From Streptomyces sp. CBMA123 (GTDB lineage: Bacteria; Actinomycetota; Actinomycetes; Streptomycetales; Streptomycetaceae), in contig NZ_MECK01000446.1 of the NCBI RefSeq assembly GCF_014596465.1, positions 1 through 45,942 of the forward strand: a stretch of DNA of 45,942 bases, written 5' to 3'. This document shows positions 25,773 to 32,727 of this stretch, piece after piece. Positions within the stretch are counted from its first letter, which is position 1. Every line of letters starts with the position of its first letter. The notes under the pieces were generated by a model that did not search any database, had not been told where the DNA came from, and saw only the letters and a list, made by a program, of their open reading frames with translations. The position numbers and the translations under genes are program-made.

Positions 25773-26065
25773 GTGCCGTCCTTCCCCTCTGAGTGCCAGC
25801 TGGACTTGCCGAGCGCGATCGTCGTCACCGTGCCGCCGACCCCGAACAGCAGGCCGATCAGCAGCGTCTTCGCCGCCCCGCGCCCGCCGCCCTGGTCGAG
25901 GGCCACCGCCGCCGCGATCAACGGCACCCCGACGCACGCGGCCGGGGCGAGCGCGTGCAACCGCGTGAACGTGTCCGTGAAGCGGACCAGCGCCGCCACG
26001 GACAGCAGCACGAAGGCGACCCCGGCCCACAGCAGGACCAGCACCAGGATGTGACCGGCCGTCAT
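25769..26065 (-). CDS. Antiporter subunit G (MnhG/MbhC)
   Basis: 98 residues, three helices. GVAFVLLSVAALVRFTDTFT then RLHALAPAACVGVPLIAAAV is the MnhG pattern (F-x-R..D.Y.RLHA...). ATG 26065 overlaps the subunit F stop. Part of the seven-gene antiporter operon. Confidence 0.92.
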   Translation of the reverse strand: MTAGHILVLVLLWAGVAFVLLSVAALVRFTDTFTRLHALAPAACVGVPLIAAAVALDQGGGRGAAKTLLIGLLFGVGGTVTTIALGKSSWHSEGKDGT

Positions 26066-26355
26066 GTGTCGCTGCCTTCTCGTTCGGCGTCGTCGGGTGC
26101 CCGGCGTGGGCCGGCGGCGAAGCGGGTGAAGACGAGCGTGCCCGCCGGGGCCAGCACCGCGAGCACCAGGGCGAGGTCCTGGTAGGAAGAGCGCTGGTAG
26201 GTCTGGGGCAGCAGCAGGAACACGGCACCCACGACGTTCGACAGCAGACACATCCCGGCCAGGCGGCGCACCGTGCTGCCGCGCGACGCCACCCACAGGC
26301 ACACCGGCGCCGCGGCCGCCAACAGGACCAGCGCCGCCGCGGCCCACACGCTCAC
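26062..26355 (-). CDS. Antiporter subunit F (MnhF/MbhB)
   Basis: 97 residues, three helices. ASRGSTVRRLAGMCLLSNVV and SSYQDLALVLAVLAPAGTLV match MnhF, where R..S...R..A and D.AL..A...F..T are conserved. Hydrophilic tail ends REGSDT. ATG 26355 overlaps the subunit E stop by four bases. Confidence 0.9.
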   Translation of the reverse strand: MSVWAAAALVLLAAAAPVCLWVASRGSTVRRLAGMCLLSNVVGAVFLLLPQTYQRSSYQDLALVLAVLAPAGTLVFTRFAAGPRRAPDDAEREGSDT

Positions 26356-26825
26356 GGCTCCCCTTCACCCTTGGCGGCAACTACGCGCTCCACCGGCCCC
26401 GGCCCGCGGCCGAGCGCGTGCACCAAGACCTCGTCCACCGCGTCAGGCCGGTCGATCTCCAGAACGCAGGTGTCCGGTGACGCGGCGAGCAGCACCGGCG
26501 CCCATCCCGCGCCGACTCCCGGGAGCAGCCGCAGTCGGTGCAAGCCGGCTGTCTGCGGCTGGTCGAGCAGCGCAGCGGCCAGGACGGCGCTGCCCCTGAG
26601 AATGGCGCCCGGCAGCCGCACGACCGCCCGGACGGCTCCCCGGGTCCCGCCCGGGGTGACGTTCGCGGCCAGACGCAGGCGCCTGGCCGCGAACGCGCCG
26701 CCGAGTGCGGCGACGGCGGCCACCAGCAGCTCGACCGGCGAGAGGGAACTGATCGATACGACCGTCACCCCCACGAGCACGCTGAACCATGCCGTGATCT
26801 CCAGCACCGCGCCGCGCACGCCCAC
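26352..26825 (-). CDS. Antiporter subunit E (MnhE/MbhA)
   Basis: 157 residues from GTG 26825. Two N-terminal hydrophobic segments, then a soluble domain with VVRLPGAILRGSAVLAAALL and a C-terminal VLEIDRPDAVDEVLVHALG, where canonical MnhE has a VHVLD-like strand. First gene of the operon, so its upstream 149 bp should hold the promoter; that stretch shows no clear motif. The family match is weaker than for subunits C, D, F and G, but position supports it. Confidence 0.82.
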   Translation of the reverse strand: MGVRGAVLEITAWFSVLVGVTVVSISSLSPVELLVAAVAALGGAFAARRLRLAANVTPGGTRGAVRAVVRLPGAILRGSAVLAAALLDQPQTAGLHRLRLLPGVGAGWAPVLLAASPDTCVLEIDRPDAVDEVLVHALGRGPGPVERVVAAKGEGEP

Positions 26826-26974
26826 CCCTCCCTCGCCCGGACCGATCGTTCTGATTCACGGTCATTGTTCGGTGCCCCACAGGGCGACGCCCGACGAGGC
26901 CGGTCGGCGCGCCGTCGGCCACCCGTACGCAGCAACCTGCCCCTGTCCGGGTCATCGGCCGTTCGCGGCGTGGT

Positions 26975-27220
26975 TCAGTCCGGTGGCTCGTGCGGACGGG
27001 GTTCTTCGGATGACGGCGGTTGCGGATCCGCCGGAGGTTGAGGTCCAGGGCTGCCGGGACGGCCGGGCAGCGGTGGATCGGGTGGTGGTTCAGGCGATCC
27101 GGGTGGCTTCGGCGGATCAGGCGGCACCGGGTCGGGTGGCTGTGGGGGCTCGGGCGGTCGGGGCGGTACGGGGGGTACCGGGGTGAGGTCGGGGTCCGGT
27201 GGGACGGGGATCGATGCCAT
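26975..27220 (-). CDS. Proline-rich low-complexity small protein
   Basis: 81 residues, MASIPVPPDPDLTPVPPVPP then a long run of PP-dipeptide spaced by D, E, K, R and G. An AGCAGG sequence lies before ATG 27220. No domain or membrane segment. It begins 14 bp after the Rho-N-like gene on the same strand, so co-transcription is likely. Such polyproline runs need EF-P for translation. It may be a real small protein or a chance open frame; codon positions and the tight spacing favour real. Confidence 0.5.
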   Translation of the reverse strand: MASIPVPPDPDLTPVPPVPPRPPEPPQPPDPVPPDPPKPPGSPEPPPDPPLPGRPGSPGPQPPADPQPPSSEEPRPHEPPD

Positions 27221-27234
27221 CGCGTACCTGCTCG

Positions 27235-27558
27235 CTAGTGGCCGAGTGCGTCGGCGAGCTGCTTCTTGTTCATCTTCGAGCGGCCGTGGATGTTGCGCTG
27301 CCTGGCCTCGTTGTACAGCTGTTCCTTCGTCGGGCCCTGCGAGCCGCTGTGGGAGCGCAGGCCGCCGCGCCGGCTGGAGGAGATGTCCTTGAGGGAGCTG
27401 CGGCTGGCGGTCTTCGACTCGCCGTGGCGGGCGCGTTCCTTGTTCACGGTGCGGGCGGCGATCTCCTCGGCCCGCTTCGGGCTCTCCCCGCGCTCCAGCG
27501 CGCTGTCCTTGATGTGCTCGTACTGGCGTTCCCGCTTCGGGCTTGATCCGCGTGGCAT
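27235..27558 (-). CDS. Basic Rho-N-like (Rho termination factor N-terminal-like) protein
   Basis: 107 residues from ATG 27558 with AAGGAG six bases away; a GTG one codon upstream is possible. Very basic and charged: MPRGSSPKRERQYEHIKDSA, then SPKRAEEIAARTVNKERARH and a C-terminal TKEQLYNEARQRNIHGRSKM followed by NKKQLADAL. The last part is the Rho-N/SAP-like helix-loop-helix that binds nucleic acid. Known as plasmid-stabilisation-like or Rho-N proteins in Streptomyces. The start overlaps the SDR stop. Confidence 0.8.
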   Translation of the reverse strand: MPRGSSPKRERQYEHIKDSALERGESPKRAEEIAARTVNKERARHGESKTASRSSLKDISSSRRGGLRSHSGSQGPTKEQLYNEARQRNIHGRSKMNKKQLADALGH

Positions 27559-28643
27559 CACATGCTCCTTGTCTCACGGGTTCCGGTCGGTGGGATGCGT
27601 CTGCCCCGCCGCCCGGATGCGAACCCGCACGGCCCGTACGTCAGACCGGCCCGCACCCGGTCGGCCGCCCGCCGCACCCCTGCCACGGCGGAGGCGAGGC
27701 CGTGGGCGGCCAGCTGCTGGGAGCTGCGGGCGCGGGCCCGACCGTCGAAGCGCCCGTGCGCCCCGAAGTCCTCCCCGGTGTCGACCGGCTCGAAGAGGTT
27801 GTCCGGATCGCCGGAGCGGCGCCGCTCACCGCTCTGCTGCGAGTCGAAGCCGGTTCGCGCCAGGTAGCGGTCCAGCAGCCCGGGCACGATGGCGTTCGCG
27901 AGCAGGGTGGCCACCGTGCTGCCACCGACCCAGTACTCCCGCCGATCGGGGTGGTCGGCGGCGAACAGTACGGCGCGGGCGGCCACCTCCGGCTGGTAGA
28001 TCGGCGGCACGGGCTGGGCGCGCTCGGGCAGGCGGGAGCGGACCCAGTCGAACTGCGGGGTGTTGACCGCCGGCATCTGCACCATCGTGGTGCGCACGGC
28101 GGTGCCGGAGGCGAGCAGTTCGCAGCGCAGTGCTTCGTGCCAGCCCTGGATGGCGTGCTTGGCGCCGCTGTAGGCGCTCTGCAGCGGGATGCCGCGGTAG
28201 GCGATCGCGGAGCCGACGTGGACGAGCACGCCGCGGTTGCGGGGCAGCATCCGGGCCAGCGCCGCCCGGGTGGCGTACACGTAGCCCAGGTAGGAGACCT
28301 CGGTTACCCGCCGGAACTCCTGCGGGGTGATCTCGGTGAACGGCGCGAACACGGACGCGAACGCGTCGTTGACCCACACGTCGATCGGCCCGAACTCGTC
28401 CTCTACCCGCTGCGCGGCCGCCGCGATCGCCTCCGGGTCGGCGACGTCCGTCTCGATGGCGAGGACCTTCTCCGCACCCGCCTGCTCGGCCTCGCGGACC
28501 GCGCCCTGGAGTCCGGCCCGGCCGCGGGCGATCAGCGCGAGCCGGTCCCCGCGGGCGGCGAAGGCGAGAGCGCTCGCCCGGCCGATGCCGCCGCTGGCCC
28601 CGGTGACCACCACGGTGCGCGGTGTCTGGAGTTGACGTCTCAT
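27558..28643 (-). CDS. SDR family oxidoreductase with C-terminal extension
   Basis: 361 residues. Rossmann start VVVTGASGGIGRASALAFAA (TGxxxGIG), DVADPEAI, VWVNDAFASVFAPF (in place of NNAG), Ser in VHVGSAIAYRG, and YSGAK with catalytic Tyr and Lys. The C-terminal 100 residues extend past the usual 250 and carry an arginine-rich end. This SDR type with NDA and a long tail is common in actinobacterial stress clusters; the substrate is unknown. A GTTT-N14-GGGTTA promoter-like element lies just upstream. First gene of the SDR/Rho-N/proline-rich cassette. Confidence 0.88.
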   Translation of the reverse strand: MRRQLQTPRTVVVTGASGGIGRASALAFAARGDRLALIARGRAGLQGAVREAEQAGAEKVLAIETDVADPEAIAAAAQRVEDEFGPIDVWVNDAFASVFAPFTEITPQEFRRVTEVSYLGYVYATRAALARMLPRNRGVLVHVGSAIAYRGIPLQSAYSGAKHAIQGWHEALRCELLASGTAVRTTMVQMPAVNTPQFDWVRSRLPERAQPVPPIYQPEVAARAVLFAADHPDRREYWVGGSTVATLLANAIVPGLLDRYLARTGFDSQQSGERRRSGDPDNLFEPVDTGEDFGAHGRFDGRARARSSQQLAAHGLASAVAGVRRAADRVRAGLTYGPCGFASGRRGRRIPPTGTRETRSM

Positions 28644-28653
28644 ATCCTGCGGC

Positions 28654-28677
28654 TAACCCCGGCCGGGCGAGGCAAAC
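28654..28677 (-). promoter_or_regulatory. Candidate sigma-B-like promoter of the SDR gene
   Basis: On the minus strand GTTT, 14 bases, GGGTTA, followed by GCCGCAGGAT and the ATG. Actinobacterial general-stress sigma factors of the SigB family prefer GTTT-N14-16-GGGTA(T/C)-like sites. The distance to the ATG leaves almost no untranslated leader. A very similar element precedes the TPP-enzyme operon. Prediction from pattern only. Confidence 0.5.
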
Positions 28678-28818
28678 CTCCCGGCCCTCCCGGTCCGCCG
28701 GCCGGACACCCCGTCCCGCCTGGCAGGCAGGGCGGGTGCCGGTGACCCCATGGACGACGAGGCGGGGAAGGCGAAGGGCGACGGCACCGGCCACGGTGCG
28801 GCCCGCGCCGAGCCCGGC

Positions 28819-28999
28819 GAGGCGGTGTTCGTCGGCGACACCCCCCTGGCACGTGCACGCCAGCGCGCGCAGGCGTCCCGTGCGTGGCGGTGCTGTCCGC
28901 CGGGTTCGGAGAAGAAGTCCTGCGCAGAGCCGGCGCCATCGAGGTACCCGCCGACGCAGACGCCCTTCTGGCCCGCCGGGACCGCAGCATCCTGGCCGC
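28819..28999 (+). pseudogene. HAD-family phosphatase C-terminal fragment, frameshifted
   Basis: Reads EAVFVGDTPLARAR (motif IV region, GDTP), then in another frame AGVPCVAVLSAGFGEEVLRR and AGAIEVPADADALLARRD. Together these are the end of a phosphoglycolate-phosphatase-like HAD enzyme, with one frameshift near 28865. The nucleophile Asp motif and cap domain are absent. Confidence 0.7.
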
Positions 29000-29017
29000 C
29001 CCCGCCCGGTGCCGTGG

Positions 29018-29167
29018 GGCGAGGCCGTCGTTCCACGGGTGGAAGTGATCGGAGATCGCCAGCCTGGTGAAACCGGTGTCCTTCGCGCGCCGGGCCTGGT
29101 CCAGAAGCTCTGCGGGGGTGAACTCCTCGCAGGACAGGAGGTGCGTGTGTTCGTCGTTCCCGGACAT
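29018..29167 (-). pseudogene. F420-dependent LLM-class oxidoreductase (TIGR03557-like), N-terminal fragment
   Basis: From ATG 29167 it reads HTHLLSCEEFTPAELLDQAR then RAKDTGFTRLAISDHFHPWN, matching the start of glucose-6-phosphate-dehydrogenase-like F420 enzymes (SCEE..P.EL..QA..AE..GF....ISDHFHPW). After WNDGLA near 29018 the similarity ends and the sequence runs into the HAD fragment read from the other strand. Only the first barrel strand and helix remain. Confidence 0.78.
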
Positions 29168-29258
29168 CTGCGCACCTCACGGCCGCCCGATAGCGGACCA
29201 CTGAGCGGCTGCCCGGTTGGGCCGCCCCCGACACCCGCCGCGCTGTCGCTGCCGCGGA

Positions 29259-31022
29259 TCAGTGGCCGGATGCCAGGCGATGGGCGGTTTCGAGCAGGAG
29301 GGCGTGGACGAAGGCCTGGGGCAGGTTGCCGCGCAGCTGGCGCTGGGCGACGTCGAACTCCTCCGCGTACAGGCCCGGCGGTCCGCAGGCGGCGCGGTTG
29401 CGTTCGAACCAGCGCAGCGCCTCCCGCTCGTCGCCCTGCTGGTGATGGGCGAGGGCGACAACGAATCCGCACAGCAGGAACGCGCCTTCCGCGTCCTGCA
29501 GGGGGCGCTGGTCGTGGCGGAAGCGGTAGCAGTAGTGGTCCTCGCACAGGTCGGTGAGGACGGCGTGCAGGGTGGCGCGGGTGCGGGGGTCGTCGGCCGG
29601 GACGGCGCCGCGCAGCGCGGGCAGGAGCAGGGCGGCGTCCACGCCCGCCTCGGTGGGTGAGCGCTGCCAGCGGCCGGCGGGGTGCAGGCAGTCGTGGTCG
29701 GCCTCGGCGATGACCTGGTCGGCCAGGGCCTCCCAGGCGGCGGCGCGGCCGGACCCTGCTGCCGGGTGGGCGGTGGCGATGGCGCGCAGTCCGGCCGCGC
29801 ACGTCAGTCGGCTGTGCGTCCAGCGGTCCGGGTGGAGCTCCCAGATGCCGGCGTCCTTCTCCCGGTGGCGGGCGGTGATCGCGTCGACGGCGACCGTGGC
29901 GGCGCGCCAGCCGTCGGCATCGAGCCTGCCCCGGCGGGCGGCGGCGGCGAGCAGCAGCAGGCTCTCGCCGAAGCCGTCGAGTTGGAACTGGTGGTTGACC
30001 CGGTTGCCGATGACGTCGAAGCCCCCCGGGTAGCCGGGCAGGTCGAGCGTGCGCGGGTCGGGGACGGCGCCGCCGGCGGCGGTGTAGGCGGGCGCCAGGC
30101 GGGGGCCGTGGTCGAGGAGGCGGGCCGTGACGAAACGGACCGAGTCGTCCAGCAGCGCATCGCAGCCTGCGGCGGCCGCGGCCTGGCCGATGTAGGCCTG
30201 GTCGCGGATCCACACGTAGCGGTAGTCGTAGTTGCGGCCCTGCTCCGCTCGCTCCGGCAGGCTCGTCGTCGCGGCGGCGACGGTTCCGCCACCGGGGCCG
30301 GTCATGCCGAGGAGCACCGCGTACGAGTGCCGGGCGTCCCGCCGGCCCAGCACCCCGGCGAGCTCGGGTACCCGCTCTGCCCAGGCCACCTCGGTCGCCC
30401 GCCACAGCCGGTCAGGGTCGTGGAGCCGGGTGAGCGGTTGGTCGGAGATCTCCAGGACGAGGTCGTGCTGCTCCCCGGGCTCCAGGCGCAGCCGTGCCCT
30501 CAGCTGCGGGCGGTCACCGGCATCGTTCGTCTTCGCGTCCGGCAGGCCGCTCAGGCGCAGGTGCGAGCCTGCGGCCCGGGCCGTCCAGCTTCCGTCCTCC
30601 TCGTGCGTGACCTTCCGCAGTCGGTGCTCGCCGAAGCCGGGGGCCACCTGGAGGCGCACTGTCACTTCGGCCGGGCCGTCGACGGCCGTGATGCGGCGCA
30701 GCACAACGGCGCGGTGGGCCTGCCCGGGGTAGGCGAGGGCCTCGCGGCACTCGATGATTCCGGTGGTGGTGACCCATCGGCTACGCCAGATCAGTGTGCC
30801 GTCCTCGTAGTAGCCGCCCCACACGAAGCGTCCGGCGGGGGTGACGGTGAACCAGCCGGGCCCGCCGATCAGAGCCGCGAAGACGGCGTCGCTGTTCCAG
30901 TGGGGTGCGCACATCCACGCGATGTCGCCGCGCGGGCCGACGAGGGCGCCGCGGTGTCCGTCGGCGAGCAGGGCGTAGTCGCGCAGCGCGTGCGGGGGCG
31001 GTGGATCGGGGCTCTTCGGCAC
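29259..31022 (-). CDS. Glycoside hydrolase family 15 enzyme (glucoamylase/trehalase-like)
   Basis: 587 residues from GTG 31022, with GGAGGAG upstream. N-terminal beta domain (ALRDYALLADGHRGALVGPR, IAWMCAPHWNSDAVFAALIG), then the (alpha/alpha)6 barrel with RNYDYRYVWIRDQAYIGQAA. The catalytic acid is the Glu of GIWELHPDRWTHSRL and the base the second Glu of LYAEEFD. Family enzymes release glucose from trehalose or alpha-glucans. No signal peptide, so it acts inside the cell. It follows the enolase-family gene by 56 bp and is the last gene of the operon starting at 37585. Confidence 0.9.
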   Translation of the reverse strand: MPKSPDPPPPHALRDYALLADGHRGALVGPRGDIAWMCAPHWNSDAVFAALIGGPGWFTVTPAGRFVWGGYYEDGTLIWRSRWVTTTGIIECREALAYPGQAHRAVVLRRITAVDGPAEVTVRLQVAPGFGEHRLRKVTHEEDGSWTARAAGSHLRLSGLPDAKTNDAGDRPQLRARLRLEPGEQHDLVLEISDQPLTRLHDPDRLWRATEVAWAERVPELAGVLGRRDARHSYAVLLGMTGPGGGTVAAATTSLPERAEQGRNYDYRYVWIRDQAYIGQAAAAAGCDALLDDSVRFVTARLLDHGPRLAPAYTAAGGAVPDPRTLDLPGYPGGFDVIGNRVNHQFQLDGFGESLLLLAAAARRGRLDADGWRAATVAVDAITARHREKDAGIWELHPDRWTHSRLTCAAGLRAIATAHPAAGSGRAAAWEALADQVIAEADHDCLHPAGRWQRSPTEAGVDAALLLPALRGAVPADDPRTRATLHAVLTDLCEDHYCYRFRHDQRPLQDAEGAFLLCGFVVALAHHQQGDEREALRWFERNRAACGPPGLYAEEFDVAQRQLRGNLPQAFVHALLLETAHRLASGH

Positions 31023-31078
31023 TCGGTCTCTCCTCCGGTTCGGGGACGGTCCGTGGCAGCCGAAGCCGCAGCCGACGG

Positions 31079-32215
31079 CTACGGGCTGGCGGCCGGGGCG
31101 GTGGCGGTGGTGCGTGTGTGGCGTTCGAGGACGTCCGGGCGGGGCGTCAGTCCCATGCCCGGGGCGTCGCTGCGGCCGGGGTGCAGTGCGCCGCCGGTGG
31201 GGTCGAGGGTTCCGTCGAAGAGGAGGTTCTCGATGCGGATGTGGTCGTGAAACCACTCCAGGTGGCGCAGGTTGGGCAGGGCGGCCGCGGCGTGGGCGTG
31301 GACGTGCGGGGCGCAGTGGCCGGAGAGTTCCAGGCCGTGGGCCTGGGCGAGGGCGGCGGCGCGCAGCCAGACGGTGATTCCGCCGCAGCGGGTGGCGTCG
31401 GCCTGCAGGCAGTCCACGGACGGGGCCATGGCGGCGAAGTAGGGCAGCGTGAAGCCGTACTCGCCCGCGGCGACCTCGATGCCGGTGGCGGCGCGGACCC
31501 GGGCGAGGCCGGCAAGGTCGTCAGAGGAGACCGGTTCCTCGAACCAGCGCACGCCGTACTCCTCGAAGCGGCGGGCGAGGCGGATCGCCTGCTTGGCGGT
31601 GTAGCCGCCGTTGGCGTCCACGTACAGCTCGACGCCCGGTCCGATGATGGCGCGGGCCTGCTCGACGCGGGCCAGGTCCCGGTCCTCGCGGGTGCCCCAC
31701 TCCTCCCCGATCTTGATCTTCACGCGGGGGATCGCCTGCTGCTCGGTCCATCCGCGCAGCTGCTCGCGCGCCTGCTGGTCGGTGTAGGTGGTGAAGCCGC
31801 CGCTGCCGTAGACCGGGACCGTGTCGCGGGCGCGTCCGAGCAGGTCGGCCAGCGGCAGGCCGAGCAGTCGGGACTTGAGGTCCCACAGGGCGATGTCGAC
31901 GGCGGACAGGGCGTAGCCGCCGATGCCGGGACGTCCTGCGTTGCGCAGCGCACGGTGCATGGCCTCGTTGGCGGCGGGCACGTCGAAGACGCTACGGCCG
32001 ATGGCGTGTTCGGCGAGCAGGTCGGTGATCACGCCGGCGCAGGCCGCAGCACCGTAGGTCCAGCCGTAGCCGTGGGAGGCGCCGGAGCGTGCCCGGACGA
32101 GGACCATGGTGGTGCTGGTCCAGGTGGCGGTGCCGTCGGCCTCGGGGACGTCGGTGGGGAAGTCGAGGACCCACACCCGCAGGCCGTCGACGGTCGGCAT
32201 CGACCGGACGGTCAT
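31079..32215 (-). CDS. Enolase-superfamily enzyme, mandelate racemase-like
   Basis: 378 residues. The capping domain is followed by the barrel with VKIKIGEEW (KxK catalytic pair), the three metal ligands Asp in LYVDANGGY, Glu in VRWFEEPVSSDD and Glu in VAAGEYGF, then an Asp in LQADATRCGGITVW and a His in LSGHCAPHVHAH forming the second base. This is the mandelate racemase/sugar-acid dehydratase subgroup. Likely it dehydrates or epimerises a sugar acid; the exact substrate is unclear. ATG 32215 overlaps the DUF1360 stop. Confidence 0.9.
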   Translation of the reverse strand: MTVRSMPTVDGLRVWVLDFPTDVPEADGTATWTSTTMVLVRARSGASHGYGWTYGAAACAGVITDLLAEHAIGRSVFDVPAANEAMHRALRNAGRPGIGGYALSAVDIALWDLKSRLLGLPLADLLGRARDTVPVYGSGGFTTYTDQQAREQLRGWTEQQAIPRVKIKIGEEWGTREDRDLARVEQARAIIGPGVELYVDANGGYTAKQAIRLARRFEEYGVRWFEEPVSSDDLAGLARVRAATGIEVAAGEYGFTLPYFAAMAPSVDCLQADATRCGGITVWLRAAALAQAHGLELSGHCAPHVHAHAAAALPNLRHLEWFHDHIRIENLLFDGTLDPTGGALHPGRSDAPGMGLTPRPDVLERHTRTTATAPAASP

Positions 32216-32727
32216 GAGGTCTCGCCGGCCGCGCGCTGGAGGGCCGTTCGGGCGAACTGCAGGAAGTCGGCCGCGGCCAGGGCGGACAGGGTCGTGGTGG
32301 CCAGGCGCGTGGCGCGGGGTGCGAACACGGTGCCGGCGGTGATGCCGGTGGCGATCCACAGGCCGGTGCAGAAGGGGCAGCTGAGCAGTTCGCCGATCGC
32401 CTTGCGGGCGCCGGTGCCGCGGGCCCCCTCCTTGAGTTCGGCCGGTCCCGTGGTGCCTTCGAAGTGAGTGAACGGTGCGCGCAGCGGGCTGGTGACGGGG
32501 TCCTTGGCGATCAGGCGGCCCAGCTGATGGGTGGCCAGCGCGTTCAACGCGACGTCCCATGGCTTCGGATCCGGCAGTTCACGGGCAGTCGCGCGAGCGG
32601 TGATGGAGATGCCCGCAACGGTGGTGGCGTAGACGGCCATGAGGCCGGTGTAGGAGGCCAGCGGACGGTCGGCGTCACCGGCGTAGGCACGGGCCTGGCG
32701 GTGCATTCGTTCGTGAAGGGTGGTCAC
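32212..32727 (-). CDS. DUF1360 membrane protein
   Basis: 171 residues from GTG 32727. Signature CPFCTGLWIATGITAG with two Cys and a membrane helix; an earlier helix is LMAVYATTVAGISITARATA, and HQLGRLIAKDPVTSPLRAPF is the conserved cytoplasmic loop. Function of DUF1360 is unknown. Start overlaps the FAD/Fe-S gene stop and its stop overlaps the enolase-family start, so its translation is coupled at both ends. Confidence 0.88.
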   Translation of the reverse strand: MTTLHERMHRQARAYAGDADRPLASYTGLMAVYATTVAGISITARATARELPDPKPWDVALNALATHQLGRLIAKDPVTSPLRAPFTHFEGTTGPAELKEGARGTGARKAIGELLSCPFCTGLWIATGITAGTVFAPRATRLATTTLSALAAADFLQFARTALQRAAGETS

